DNA of 64,000 nucleotides from Xiheibacterium sp038325765 (GTDB taxonomy: Bacteria > Myxococcota_A > Polyangia > Nannocystales > Nannocystaceae): NCBI GenBank assembly GCA_038325765.1, contig JBBQJI010000028.1:33050-97049 (forward strand), read 5' to 3'. Of the stretch, positions 56,488 to 64,000 are shown one piece after another. Made by a program: the position numbers and the translations under genes. Positions within the stretch are counted from its first letter, which is position 1. The number at the start of each line of letters is the position of its first letter. The notes beneath the pieces were generated by a model. That model searched no databases. It was not told the origin of the DNA and was given only the letters and a program-made list of their open reading frames with translations.

Positions 56488-57723
56488 CTAAGGGGTCCCG
56501 CGCAGGGCGGCGATCGCTCGATCGACGTCCAGGGCGAACCCGGCGGGAGGCGAAGGGTCGACGATCACGGGCGCGGGCGCAAGGGGATGCGCGTGCTGTG
56601 TCACACGTGCCGGCGCGAAGGTGTCGTCGGCCGCTGCGGCAGCGGACCCGGGCCCGCCGGGGATCAGCAGCACCGCCGGGCGCATCGGGCCTGCGCAGGT
56701 ACACAGGCGGTCGAGCAGCGCCTGCGCGCTGGTCGCAACGCCCGGCTCCGGCGCGTCGGAGCAGGAGAGCGCGACCACCCACGGCTGCGCGCCGCGGCCG
56801 CGGAACCGCCGGTGCAACGCCCGCAGATCGGCGAACGCGGTGACGGCGACGCGACCCTCGAGGGCGCGCGTCCACGCCAGGGCCACGTCGGCGTCCCCGC
56901 CGAGGATCACCGCGCCCGCGATCGCATGACGCCGCGCCACCGCGAGCCACTGCGCAGCCTCGGCCTCATCGGGGACGGGACCGAGCGCCACGTAGATCGA
57001 CAGCGCGTCGGGCCAGCGCTGCGGCGGCCGCAGCTCGGGGCGCAGCGCCCACGTGCGCGTGAGCGAGGCAGACAGACGCCACCGGGCGATCGCTGCATGG
57101 TCGCCGCCTTGCAGGATCTCGGGCACCGCGTGGCCGCGGAAGCTCGCGGGCCGGGTGTACTGCGGGAACTCGAGCAGCGCGCCCGCATCGGTGGCCGCGA
57201 AGCTGTCGCCATCGATCGAGGCCGGGTTGCCGACGACGCCGTCGACGAGTCGCGACACCGCCTCGATCACGACGAGCGCTGCGACCTCACCACCGCCGAG
57301 CACGAAGTCGCCGAGCGACAGGCACTCGTCGACGAAGTGCTCGCGCACGCGATCGTCGATGCCCTCGTAGCGGCCGCACAGGAGCCCGATGCGGGGCAAC
57401 GTCGCCAGGCGCTCGGCGACGCGCTGATCGAACTTGGGCGCCGACGGGGTGAGCAGGATGCGGTGCATCGGGCCGCGCGTCGCGGTGACGTGATCGAGCG
57501 CAGCGACCACCGGCTCGGGTTTGATCACCATGCCGGCGCCGCCGCCGAACGGCGCGTCGTCGACGGTGCGATGGCGGTCGTCGGTGAAGTCGCGGAAGTC
57601 CGTGGTCTCGACGGCGACGTGGCCGCGTTCGATCGCGCGACCGAGCAGGCCGGCCGATGCGAACGCTTGCACCGCGGCGGGGAACAGGGTCATGACCTCG
57701 AAGGTGACCCTGGGGCCGCTCAC
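56488..57723 (-). CDS. trmD: TrmD tRNA (m1G37) methyltransferase fused to an RNA_4-type SPOUT domain
   Basis: 411 residues. Residues 1-235 are TrmD: FEVMTLFPAAV, DAPFGGGAGMVIKPEP, LLCGRYEGIDDRV and GDFVLGGGEVAALVVIEA form the knot that binds SAM; it methylates G37 of tRNAs next to the anticodon and prevents frameshifting. From about 240 a second domain follows (SIYVALGPVPDEAEAAQW, AVILGGDADVALAW, WVVALSCSD, PAVLLIPGGPG). It looks like the SAM-dependent RNA methyltransferase (Methyltrn_RNA_4) that in other deltaproteobacteria is a separate gene beside trmD. The GTG start overlaps the rimM stop (GTGA, 57720-57723). Confidence 0.88.
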   Translation of the reverse strand: MSGPRVTFEVMTLFPAAVQAFASAGLLGRAIERGHVAVETTDFRDFTDDRHRTVDDAPFGGGAGMVIKPEPVVAALDHVTATRGPMHRILLTPSAPKFDQRVAERLATLPRIGLLCGRYEGIDDRVREHFVDECLSLGDFVLGGGEVAALVVIEAVSRLVDGVVGNPASIDGDSFAATDAGALLEFPQYTRPASFRGHAVPEILQGGDHAAIARWRLSASLTRTWALRPELRPPQRWPDALSIYVALGPVPDEAEAAQWLAVARRHAIAGAVILGGDADVALAWTRALEGRVAVTAFADLRALHRRFRGRGAQPWVVALSCSDAPEPGVATSAQALLDRLCTCAGPMRPAVLLIPGGPGSAAAAADDTFAPARVTQHAHPLAPAPVIVDPSPPAGFALDVDRAIAALRGTP

Positions 57724-58319
57724 TGCGGCTCCCCGTCGGAGTGGGCCCCGTCGGAGTGGGCCCCGTCGAACTCGTCGGGCAGCAGACCCAGCGGCGGATC
57801 GACCCACACCGCCGTCTCGGTGACGTCGCGGATCATGTGGGGCAGCACCGGCAGCAGCCACGTGCGCGTGCGACCATCGGCGGCGCGGTAGCGGACGTCG
57901 AAGAGATCCTGCGCGCCGTTGCTGGTCACGCCGATGATGGTGCCCAGCGCCTGCGGCTCGCCCTCGGTGCGCGCGCGCAGCACCGGCAGGCCGACGGCGT
58001 CGGCGAGGAAGAACTCGTCGTCGGACGGGGGCGCGGCGGCGGCCCGATCGATCTCGAGGATGCGCCCGACCAGCGCGAGGGCGGCGTCGCGATCGGCCAC
58101 GCCGCCCAGCTCCACACGGAACATCCCGGGCTTGCCCGGCACCACGGCGCTGCGGCGCACGACGAAATCGGACACCGTGCCTTCACCGGACCGCAGTCGC
58201 ACCGTGCAGCCGGGATCGATCACCGACGACGACGGGTCGTACAGGCGGACGCGCAGCGCTCCGCCGAGCCCGTGTACGGCAGCGACGACCCCGACCTCGA
58301 AGCTGTCCGAAGCGCCCAT
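57720..58319 (-). CDS. rimM: 16S rRNA processing protein RimM
   Basis: 199 residues. The N-terminal beta-barrel opens with FEVGVVAAVHGLGGALRVRL, the RimM hallmark (V-x-x-x-H-G-L-x-G), and the PRC-barrel half has DEFFLADAVGLPVL and LLPVLPHMIRDV. It helps 30S maturation by binding S19. The C-terminal 20 residues are acidic with DGAHSDG repeats. The position between khpA and trmD is the normal order. ATG at 58319. Confidence 0.93.
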   Translation of the reverse strand: MGASDSFEVGVVAAVHGLGGALRVRLYDPSSSVIDPGCTVRLRSGEGTVSDFVVRRSAVVPGKPGMFRVELGGVADRDAALALVGRILEIDRAAAAPPSDDEFFLADAVGLPVLRARTEGEPQALGTIIGVTSNGAQDLFDVRYRAADGRTRTWLLPVLPHMIRDVTETAVWVDPPLGLLPDEFDGAHSDGAHSDGEPQ

Positions 58320-58364
58320 CTTGTCCTGTGACCGCCACCGCGGGCGGGCGCAAATCCCAGAGGA

Positions 58365-58610
58365 TTACTCCAGAATCTCGAGGTCGGCGCGTTTGCGGAC
58401 CTTCGACGAGGCGGCGCTCAGGATGGCGCGCATGGCCTTGACCGTGCGCCCCTGCTTGCCGATGACCTTGCCGAGGTCCTCCTTGGCGACACGCAGTTCG
58501 AGCACGACCGTCTGCTCGCCGGAGATCTCGGCGACTTGGACCTCGTCGGGCTTGTCGACGAGCGCGCGGGCAATGAACTCGATGAGTTCCTTGAGGGAAA
58601 TCGACGACAT
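58365..58610 (-). CDS. khpA: KH-domain RNA-binding protein KhpA
   Basis: 81 residues with the single KH fold and GxxG loop in LGKVIGKQGRTVKAMRAI. The N-terminus LKELIEFIARALVDKPDEV is typical. KhpA binds RNA and, with KhpB, affects sRNA and cell-division transcripts; between rpsP and rimM is its normal place. ATG at 58610. It is separated from rpsP by 208 bp, wider than usual, in which I see nothing specific. Confidence 0.93.
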   Translation of the reverse strand: MSSISLKELIEFIARALVDKPDEVQVAEISGEQTVVLELRVAKEDLGKVIGKQGRTVKAMRAILSAASSKVRKRADLEILE

Positions 58611-58818
58611 CTGGGCTCCGAGAGGTGCGAGGAAGAGCGGGAGGAAGAGCCTCGGGCCTAGCATCCCACAGCCGAGCACGCTCGGCAAAGCCCGTGCCGG
58701 CGGCGTCCGCCGGTGGGCGGCGCCGGATCGGGCTCCGATGGGGTGGGGAATCAGCCGTGCGTGCAGCGCGAGTCCCGGCGAACACGCCGAGCCCGCGCAC
58801 CGCCGCGGGCGGGGTGGA

Positions 58819-59061
58819 TCAGCTGGCCGGACGCGCCTTGATGAGACGGGCGACCGTCTGGGTCGGCAGGGCGCCGACGCCGAGCCAGTACTCGAGGCGC
58901 GGACGATCGACGGTGACCTTCGACGGATTCGCCGAAGGATCGTAGGTGCCGAGTCGCTCGAGGAACCGGCCGTCGCGTGGGGCATCGGCATCGGACGCGA
59001 CGATGCGGTAGTAGGGACGCTTCTTCGCGCCGGTGCGGGCGAGTCTGATCTTGACAGCCAT
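58819..59061 (-). CDS. rpsP: Ribosomal protein bS16
   Basis: 80 residues, full length. VKIRLARTGAKKRPYYRIVA, the DGRFLERLGTYDP turn and the C-terminal WLGVGALPTQTVARL are diagnostic. S16 stabilises the 30S 5' domain. First gene of the rpsP-khpA-rimM-trmD-rplS-yraN operon; divergent from rimO with 222 bp between, which holds their promoters. Confidence 0.96.
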   Translation of the reverse strand: MAVKIRLARTGAKKRPYYRIVASDADAPRDGRFLERLGTYDPSANPSKVTVDRPRLEYWLGVGALPTQTVARLIKARPAS

Positions 59062-59283
59062 TGGAACGATCTCGAACCTCGGAAAGGGCGCGCAGGCTAA
59101 GCGCGTGGCCGCCGGAGATCAAGCTTGCGCGCGGGCCCAAGGGCGATGCGGCGCCGTGTGCCCCGTGAGAAACGCCACGTGGGATGTGCGCCCCGCGTTC
59201 GTCTGGGGCGCCCATGCCGGCGGGTCCCCGTGCCACAACCACGCCCGGGGACGAGTTGGCCTCGGCTTCACCCCGGGGAGCCC

Positions 59284-60675
59284 ATGTCATCGCAAAAGGT
59301 CTATTTCGTCTCGCTTGGCTGTCCCAAGAACCAGGTCGACACCGAGGTCATGCTCGGCATCGTGCGCGACGGGGGCCACGTGCTCGTGGACGACCCCAAC
59401 CTCGCCGACACCCTGGTCGTCAACACGTGCGGCTTCATCGAGGCGGCGAAGCAGGAGTCGATCGACACGATCCTCGAGCTCGCCGGGGTCAAGGCCGCGG
59501 GCGCCCAGCGGCTCGTCGTCGCCGGCTGCCTGAGCCAGCGCTACCCGACCGAGCTCGCCAAGGAGATGCCCGAGGTCGATCACTTCCTCGGATCGGCCGA
59601 CATGCTCGGGCTGTCGCGCGTCCTCGATGGCGCCGCGCCGCGGATGGGCGTGTCGGCCCTGGGCAAGCGCGCGTACATCTACGATCACCAGACGCCGCGC
59701 CAACTCAGCGGTGCGACGCACACCGCGTACGTGAAGATCGCCGAGGGCTGCGATCGGCCGTGCGGGTTCTGCATCATTCCCACGCTGCGCGGCGCCCAGC
59801 GCAGCCGACCGGTGTACTCGATCGTCGAGGAGGTCGCGGCCCTGGTCGGTGCGGGTACCCGCGAGGTGTGCCTGGTGGCCCAGGATCTCACGATGTACGG
59901 CAGCGATCTCGAGCTGCCCTCGAATCTCGAGCAGCTGCTCGACGCGCTGGTGTGCATCGACGGCCTCGAGTGGATCCGGCTGCATTACGCCTACCCATCG
60001 GCGGTGACCGAGGGGCTGGTGCGGCGGATCGCCGGCGAGTCGCGCATCGCGACGTACCTCGACGTGCCGATGCAGCACATCGACTCCGACGTGCTGAAGA
60101 AGATGCGCCGCGGCTACGGCGAGCGTCGCGTCCGCGAGCTCGTCGAGGATCTCCGCAACCCGGCCAAGGTCGGCGATGCCCACGTGTGGCTGCGGACGAC
60201 GATGCTCGTGGGCCACCCCGGCGAGACGGACGCGGCCTACCAGCGCCTGTATGACTTCGTCGCCGAGGGCCAGATCGACCACCTCGGGGTGTTCCCGTGG
60301 TCGCGCGAGGAGGGCACGTCATCGGCGCTGCTGCCCAGCCGCGTGCTCGGTCGCCGCGCCGAGGAGCGCGCGGCGGCGCTGATGGAGCTGCAAGAGGGCA
60401 TCCGCGCGCGCAAGCATGCGGCGCTCGTGGGCACCGAGATCCGCGTGATGGTCGACGGGACGTCCGAGGAGAGCGAACTGCTGCTCGATGGCCGCCACGA
60501 GGGCCAGGCCCCGGGCATCGACGGCAAGGTGATCCTCACCGACGGCACCGCGATGCCCGGCGCAATCGTGCGTGCGATCGTGACCCAGGCCGGACCCCAC
60601 GAGCTCGTGGCGTCGATGGACGCCGACATCGCGGCGGCGAGCCTGGCCGAGGCCCGCTCGGGCGCCGAGGCCTGA
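59284..60675 (+). CDS. rimO: Ribosomal protein uS12 methylthiotransferase RimO
   Basis: 463 residues. The MTTase N domain carries Cys13 (VSLGCPKNQVDTE), Cys49 (VVNTCGFI) and a third in VVAGCLSQRYP; the radical-SAM triad is CDRPCGFC. HIDSDVLKKMRRGY and the C-terminal TRAM domain (EIRVMVDG, GKVILTDG) follow. It adds methylthio to the conserved Asp of S12. GCPKNQVD with FVSLG, and no MiaB signature, decides RimO. A frame extension upstream is Arg-rich and rejected; ATG at 59284. Confidence 0.93.
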   Translation: MSSQKVYFVSLGCPKNQVDTEVMLGIVRDGGHVLVDDPNLADTLVVNTCGFIEAAKQESIDTILELAGVKAAGAQRLVVAGCLSQRYPTELAKEMPEVDHFLGSADMLGLSRVLDGAAPRMGVSALGKRAYIYDHQTPRQLSGATHTAYVKIAEGCDRPCGFCIIPTLRGAQRSRPVYSIVEEVAALVGAGTREVCLVAQDLTMYGSDLELPSNLEQLLDALVCIDGLEWIRLHYAYPSAVTEGLVRRIAGESRIATYLDVPMQHIDSDVLKKMRRGYGERRVRELVEDLRNPAKVGDAHVWLRTTMLVGHPGETDAAYQRLYDFVAEGQIDHLGVFPWSREEGTSSALLPSRVLGRRAEERAAALMELQEGIRARKHAALVGTEIRVMVDGTSEESELLLDGRHEGQAPGIDGKVILTDGTAMPGAIVRAIVTQAGPHELVASMDADIAAASLAEARSGAEA

Positions 60676-60779
60676 TCCCCGGGCCTGCTCGAAGGCCAGA
60701 TCCTGGGCCACCGGGAACCTCGGGCGCGCGCGGGGCAACGTCTCCGATGTTGCGACGCGCGTCGCGGCCACCGGAACCC

Positions 60780-61025
60780 ATGCGCATCGAGCGAATCGCC
60801 CTCGTCTACGTGACCGCGCTCGCCGCATGTGCCGGCGCCGACAGCCTCGGCCCCGCCACCTCGGCGTACCAAGCCTCGGTCGGGGGAGTCGGCGATCGCG
60901 AGGACGACGACGAGGGTGACGAGGAACCCGGCGCCGCGGGCGATGAGAGGGAGGACGGCGAGCACGATCCGGACACCGGGACGGGCGCGCCGCCCAGCGA
61001 CGACGAGCCTCCGGCGTCGTGCTAG
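60780..61025 (+). CDS. Small acidic lipoprotein
   Basis: 81 residues. The signal MRIERIALVYVTALAACAG ends in lipobox LAAC (Cys17). The mature chain is almost only Asp, Glu, Gly and Pro (GDREDDDEGDEEPG) and probably disordered; a terminal Cys closes it. It lies 104 bp downstream of rimO. Its TAG stop overlaps the TAG of the convergent BCCT gene inside a single CTAG. Confidence 0.6.
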   Translation: MRIERIALVYVTALAACAGADSLGPATSAYQASVGGVGDREDDDEGDEEPGAAGDEREDGEHDPDTGTGAPPSDDEPPASC

Positions 61026-62503
61026 CGGTCGCGGCGGATGACGACCACGAACGCGACGGTCTGCAGCACCAGCACCACGGTGAACGGGATCGCGCCGACG
61101 AGCGCCACCGCGCGGACCACGTCCACGCGACCGCTGAGGACCGGGCCTGCGCCGAGCAAGCCCAACACCACGCCCCACGCCAGCTTGCGCGAGGCCGGCG
61201 GATTCGGCGTGCCGCCGGTGGTGATGACGCCCAGGACGTAGGCGGCCGAGTCGACGCTGGTGACGAGGAACAGGAACACGAGCACCACCGCGGCCGCCGA
61301 AGAGACCGCGGCCCACGGCAGGCGCTGCAGCATCGCGAACAGGGCCAGCGGCGGATCGGCGATCGCGGTGGCGGCGATCGTCCCGTCGGCATCGAGGGCG
61401 CCCGCGGTCCCGCCGAGCACGGCGAACCAGAGCATCGAGAACAAGGTGGGCACCAGCACCACCGCGACCACGAACTCGCGGATGGTGCGGCCGCGGCTGA
61501 TGCGGGCGACGAACACCCCGACAAACGGCGCCCAGGCGATCCACCAGATGAGATACGCCAGCGTCCACTCGTGCACCCACGGCGTGACATCGGCCCACGG
61601 CCCCGTCATCGACGACAGCGGCACCAGCAGCAGCGCATAGTCGACGAACGATCGCGCGAGCTCGCCGAGCCGCGCGGCGGTGTCGCCCAACGCCAGCAGC
61701 AGCAGCATGAAGGCGATCGCGACCACGATGTTGATCGTCGACAGCCACTTGATGCCGCGATCGAGCTTGGTCACCGCCGAGGCGGTGTACGCAGCGATGA
61801 GCAGCACCAGGATGCCGATCGACAGCGCGACCGAGTCGCCGGGCACACCGAAGGCCGAGGACAGGCCGCTGCGGATCTGCAGCGCGCCCATCCCCACCGA
61901 GCCGGCGACACCGAAGGCGATCGCGAGCACGCCGATGAGGTCGGCACCGGCGGCGACTGCCCTGCCCCCACGCCCGAAGAGGACGGCGCGGATCGGTGCG
62001 CCGGGCAGGTAGTCGGTGCCGCGACAGAAGTGGAAGTAGGCGAGCACCAGCGCCGCGACGCCGTAGATCGCCCAGGCGTGCAGGCCCCAGTGGAAGTCGG
62101 CGAGGGCCAGGGCCTGTCGCGCCGCCGCCTCTGTGCCCGCCTCGCCCAGCGGCGGCGCAGCGGTGTGCGTGACGGGCTCGGCAACGCCCCAGAACATCAG
62201 GCCGCTGCCCATCCCCGCCGCGAACAGCATCGACAGCCAGGAAAACGTGGAGAACTCCGGCGGCTCGTCGTCGCGGGCGAGTCGGCGACGGCCGTGGCGG
62301 CCCAGCGCGAGCCAGCCAGCGAGCACCAGCAGCGCGGAGCTCACCGCCATGAACGCCCAGTCCATCGCGCCCAGCACCGCGGCGACGCCGTCGACCACGG
62401 TGTGCGCGAGCAGGTCGGGCGCGAGCAGACCTATCGCCGCGACCACACCACAGGCGGCGATGGCCACGGCGAACTGGGCGGTGGGGGCCTCATCGGCCGC
62501 CAT
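61022..62503 (-). CDS. BCCT-family transporter (betaine/choline/carnitine type)
   Basis: 493 residues with about 12 TM helices. Family motifs: FAAGMGSGLMFWGVAEPV, LHAWAIYGVAALVLAYF, and the signature WTLAYLIWWIAWAPFVGVFV followed by ARISRGRTIREFV. The Trp box of TM8 is present, so a quaternary-amine substrate fits; whether Na+- or H+-coupled cannot be told. No long hydrophilic C-terminal tail, so osmosensing as in BetP is unlikely. The ATG at 62503 lies 6 bp after the methyltransferase stop, so both are probably one operon. Confidence 0.9.
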   Translation of the reverse strand: MAADEAPTAQFAVAIAACGVVAAIGLLAPDLLAHTVVDGVAAVLGAMDWAFMAVSSALLVLAGWLALGRHGRRRLARDDEPPEFSTFSWLSMLFAAGMGSGLMFWGVAEPVTHTAAPPLGEAGTEAAARQALALADFHWGLHAWAIYGVAALVLAYFHFCRGTDYLPGAPIRAVLFGRGGRAVAAGADLIGVLAIAFGVAGSVGMGALQIRSGLSSAFGVPGDSVALSIGILVLLIAAYTASAVTKLDRGIKWLSTINIVVAIAFMLLLLALGDTAARLGELARSFVDYALLLVPLSSMTGPWADVTPWVHEWTLAYLIWWIAWAPFVGVFVARISRGRTIREFVVAVVLVPTLFSMLWFAVLGGTAGALDADGTIAATAIADPPLALFAMLQRLPWAAVSSAAAVVLVFLFLVTSVDSAAYVLGVITTGGTPNPPASRKLAWGVVLGLLGAGPVLSGRVDVVRAVALVGAIPFTVVLVLQTVAFVVVIRRDR

Positions 62504-62509
62504 CGGGCC

Positions 62510-63307
62510 TCAGGGATCGATCAGCATCGATCGCGGCACTTCGTCGAGTTTGGTGGCGACGAGCGCGAGATAGTGCAGCGGCTTGCCGGCGGTCGAGAGG
62601 CGGTGCACATAGCGGCGCGTCGCCTCGACGCGGATCACCTGGCCCCGGACCATGCGCCGCACCAGCTCGGAGAAGCCGAAGGCGTAGCGTTCGTCGAGGA
62701 ACTCCTCTTTGATGTTCAGCGCGACGAGACCACCGCGGGGCAGGAACGTCATTGCGTTGAAATAGGCGAGCGGAGGGATGTCACCGAAGCCGAGCGCGGC
62801 GACGCACGCCAGCACGTTGGGGGTGAGCTTGCCCAATCGTGTCATCGTGTCCGCAGTGGGCTCGCACAGATTGTCGACGATGTAATCGTCGTAGACCGAC
62901 GGCCGATCGCGCGACGCTGCAGCCGCAGCCTCGGGAATGATGTCGATTCCGACCACATGCTTGGCGCCCGCGGAGCGCAGCTGCTGGCCGACGATGCCAT
63001 TGCCGGCACCGAGATCGATCGCCTGGACGGCCGTGGGCGGGCCAGAGAGGTCGCGCCGGACGTCCTTTAGCAGATCGACGACGCGCCGCGGCGAATCGCA
63101 CTGCGGCATGCCGTAGAACAGATGCTCATACAGGCCGGGATGCCCATAGATGGTCTGATAGTCGTGGAACCGCAGCGGCCGCCACCCGTTGTCGACGACG
63201 ACTTCGCAGGATTCTTCGTGCTGGGGCACCTGCCCGTCGACTGCGGGCAGGCGCACTCGATCGCGCCAGTGAGCCGATGCGAACTCCTCTTGGCGTGTAG
63301 CTTCCAT
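62510..63307 (-). CDS. Class I SAM-dependent methyltransferase
   Basis: 265 residues. Motif I AIDLGAGNGIVGQQL and the acidic strand HVVGIDIIPEA, then VYDDYIVDNLCEP, VLACVAALGFGDIPP and the late RGGLVALNIKEEF mark a small-molecule or protein methylase of methyltransferase-11/25 type. An N-terminal helix of about 90 residues (DYQTIYGHPGLYEHLFYG) may close over the substrate. Target unknown. Adjacent to the BCCT transporter; a methylated amine link such as betaine is conceivable but the sequence does not show a glycine/sarcosine N-methyltransferase signature. Confidence 0.75.
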   Translation of the reverse strand: MEATRQEEFASAHWRDRVRLPAVDGQVPQHEESCEVVVDNGWRPLRFHDYQTIYGHPGLYEHLFYGMPQCDSPRRVVDLLKDVRRDLSGPPTAVQAIDLGAGNGIVGQQLRSAGAKHVVGIDIIPEAAAAASRDRPSVYDDYIVDNLCEPTADTMTRLGKLTPNVLACVAALGFGDIPPLAYFNAMTFLPRGGLVALNIKEEFLDERYAFGFSELVRRMVRGQVIRVEATRRYVHRLSTAGKPLHYLALVATKLDEVPRSMLIDP

Positions 63308-63584
63308 CGCGTCTAGGCCTCTCTGGCGATGCGCGGCGCCATGACGCAGGCACCTTACCGTGCGCCGCCGAGCCTCGCAACCTCGTTCGCGCTTCCGGGG
63401 TCCGCGCGCGTGTGGGCGTCGAGTGAGCATCCCCCACTCGCGCGTACGATGCCGTCGACGCGAGGCGAGGCGACGTTTGCGTCGCGAAATCGGGCGCACT
63501 CGAGGGGATCGCTGCGAACGTCCCGTCGCCCGCCGCGGGTGAAATTCGTGTGAATCTCGGCCGGCTCGGCGGCGTAGGTGCCGT

Positions 63585-63989
63585 GTGTTTGCCGTACACG
63601 TGATCACGCTGGACGACCGGAGCGAACTCGTCCGGTTCCTTCGCGCCGTGGGCCAGGATCGGGCGAGCATCGCCGAGATCTCCTTGGACCCTCCGCAGAC
63701 GTCCATCAGCTTCGTGCTCGCGGGGACCGGCTTCGTGCGCCCGATCCCGCCACGGATCCGCGAGTTCGGCGAGCAGCGATCACGACCCGTCGGCCCCGCC
63801 GGCGTGCTGATGCTGCTACTCGACGTGTGCCTACCCGGCGCGATCCAGGAGACCGCGCGGATCCTCCCCGAGCTCCGCGCCGCACTGATGGCCGGACGAG
63901 AGCCCGCATCACACCAAGTCGACATCCTGTGGCGCAGCCTGCGGAGATCCGGCGCGCCAGCCACGGTCGAGGGCTGCCTGCTCAGCTGA
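63585..63989 (+). CDS. Small protein, unknown
   Basis: 134 residues from GTG at 63585. Alternating strands and helices: MFAVHVITLDDRSELVRFL, SISFVLAGTGF, AGVLMLLLDVCLPGA and ETARILPELRAAL. No signal, TM or metal motif. I do not recognise it. Divergent from the methyltransferase gene with 277 bp between, and near the window end. Confidence 0.45.
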   Translation: MFAVHVITLDDRSELVRFLRAVGQDRASIAEISLDPPQTSISFVLAGTGFVRPIPPRIREFGEQRSRPVGPAGVLMLLLDVCLPGAIQETARILPELRAALMAGREPASHQVDILWRSLRRSGAPATVEGCLLS

Positions 63990-64000
63990 GCACAGGCGCG

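Overview
The window is GC-rich DNA with dense gene packing, many GTG starts and a large number of lipoproteins, TPR, HEAT and LRR repeat proteins, FHA proteins and a Pkn-type Ser/Thr kinase. This points to a predatory or social deltaproteobacterium of the Myxococcota, possibly near the Nannocystales or Polyangia. The lineage is an inference from gene content; there is no rRNA in the window.

Positions 1-4156 form a rearranged, partly decayed stretch. It holds the 3' end of an ABC transporter, a Uma2-family nuclease, two direct duplications (668-916/2705-2953 and 1871-2012/3871-4012), broken lipoprotein ORFs, a pentapeptide-repeat remnant and one small intact membrane protein. Positions 4157-8245 carry a kinase fused to a beta-helix-like exodomain, with a one-base frameshift, and an HtrA-type protease.

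Positions 8372-27931 are mixed: trxB, a fused nonulosonate cytidylyltransferase/HAD phosphatase, a SpoU methylase, two Leu tRNAs (anticodons UAG and CAG), an FAD-linked oxidase, an LRR lipoprotein, a thiD-like kinase coupled to a HEAT-cyclophilin lipoprotein, a 1014-residue methyltransferase-like/coiled-coil protein, and an FHA-GAF-adenylate cyclase coupled to a HyuB-like ORF.

Positions 27974-54050, all on the minus strand, are the centrepiece. In transcription order they are a secreted TPR protein, a 1288-residue secreted TPR protein, a TPR lipoprotein, a small secreted protein, two paralogous FHA-3TM-TonB/AgmX-tail proteins, a second TPR lipoprotein and a 3998-residue cytoplasmic-type TPR giant. 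Architecture and order match the Glt (Agl/Agm) envelope-spanning gliding machinery of Myxococcus xanthus (GltD-GltE-GltF-GltG-GltI). FHA modules would read phosphothreonine signals in the cytoplasm, TonB-like tails would reach the periplasm, and the TPR proteins would act as scaffolds. No GltH-like barrel, GltJ/AgmX GYF protein or AglRQS motor is present here.

Positions 54824-63989 carry a Cys-rich lipoprotein, the housekeeping operon rpsP-khpA-rimM-trmD-rplS-yraN with repeated GTGA stop/start overlaps, rimO, a BCCT transporter, a methyltransferase and an unknown ORF.
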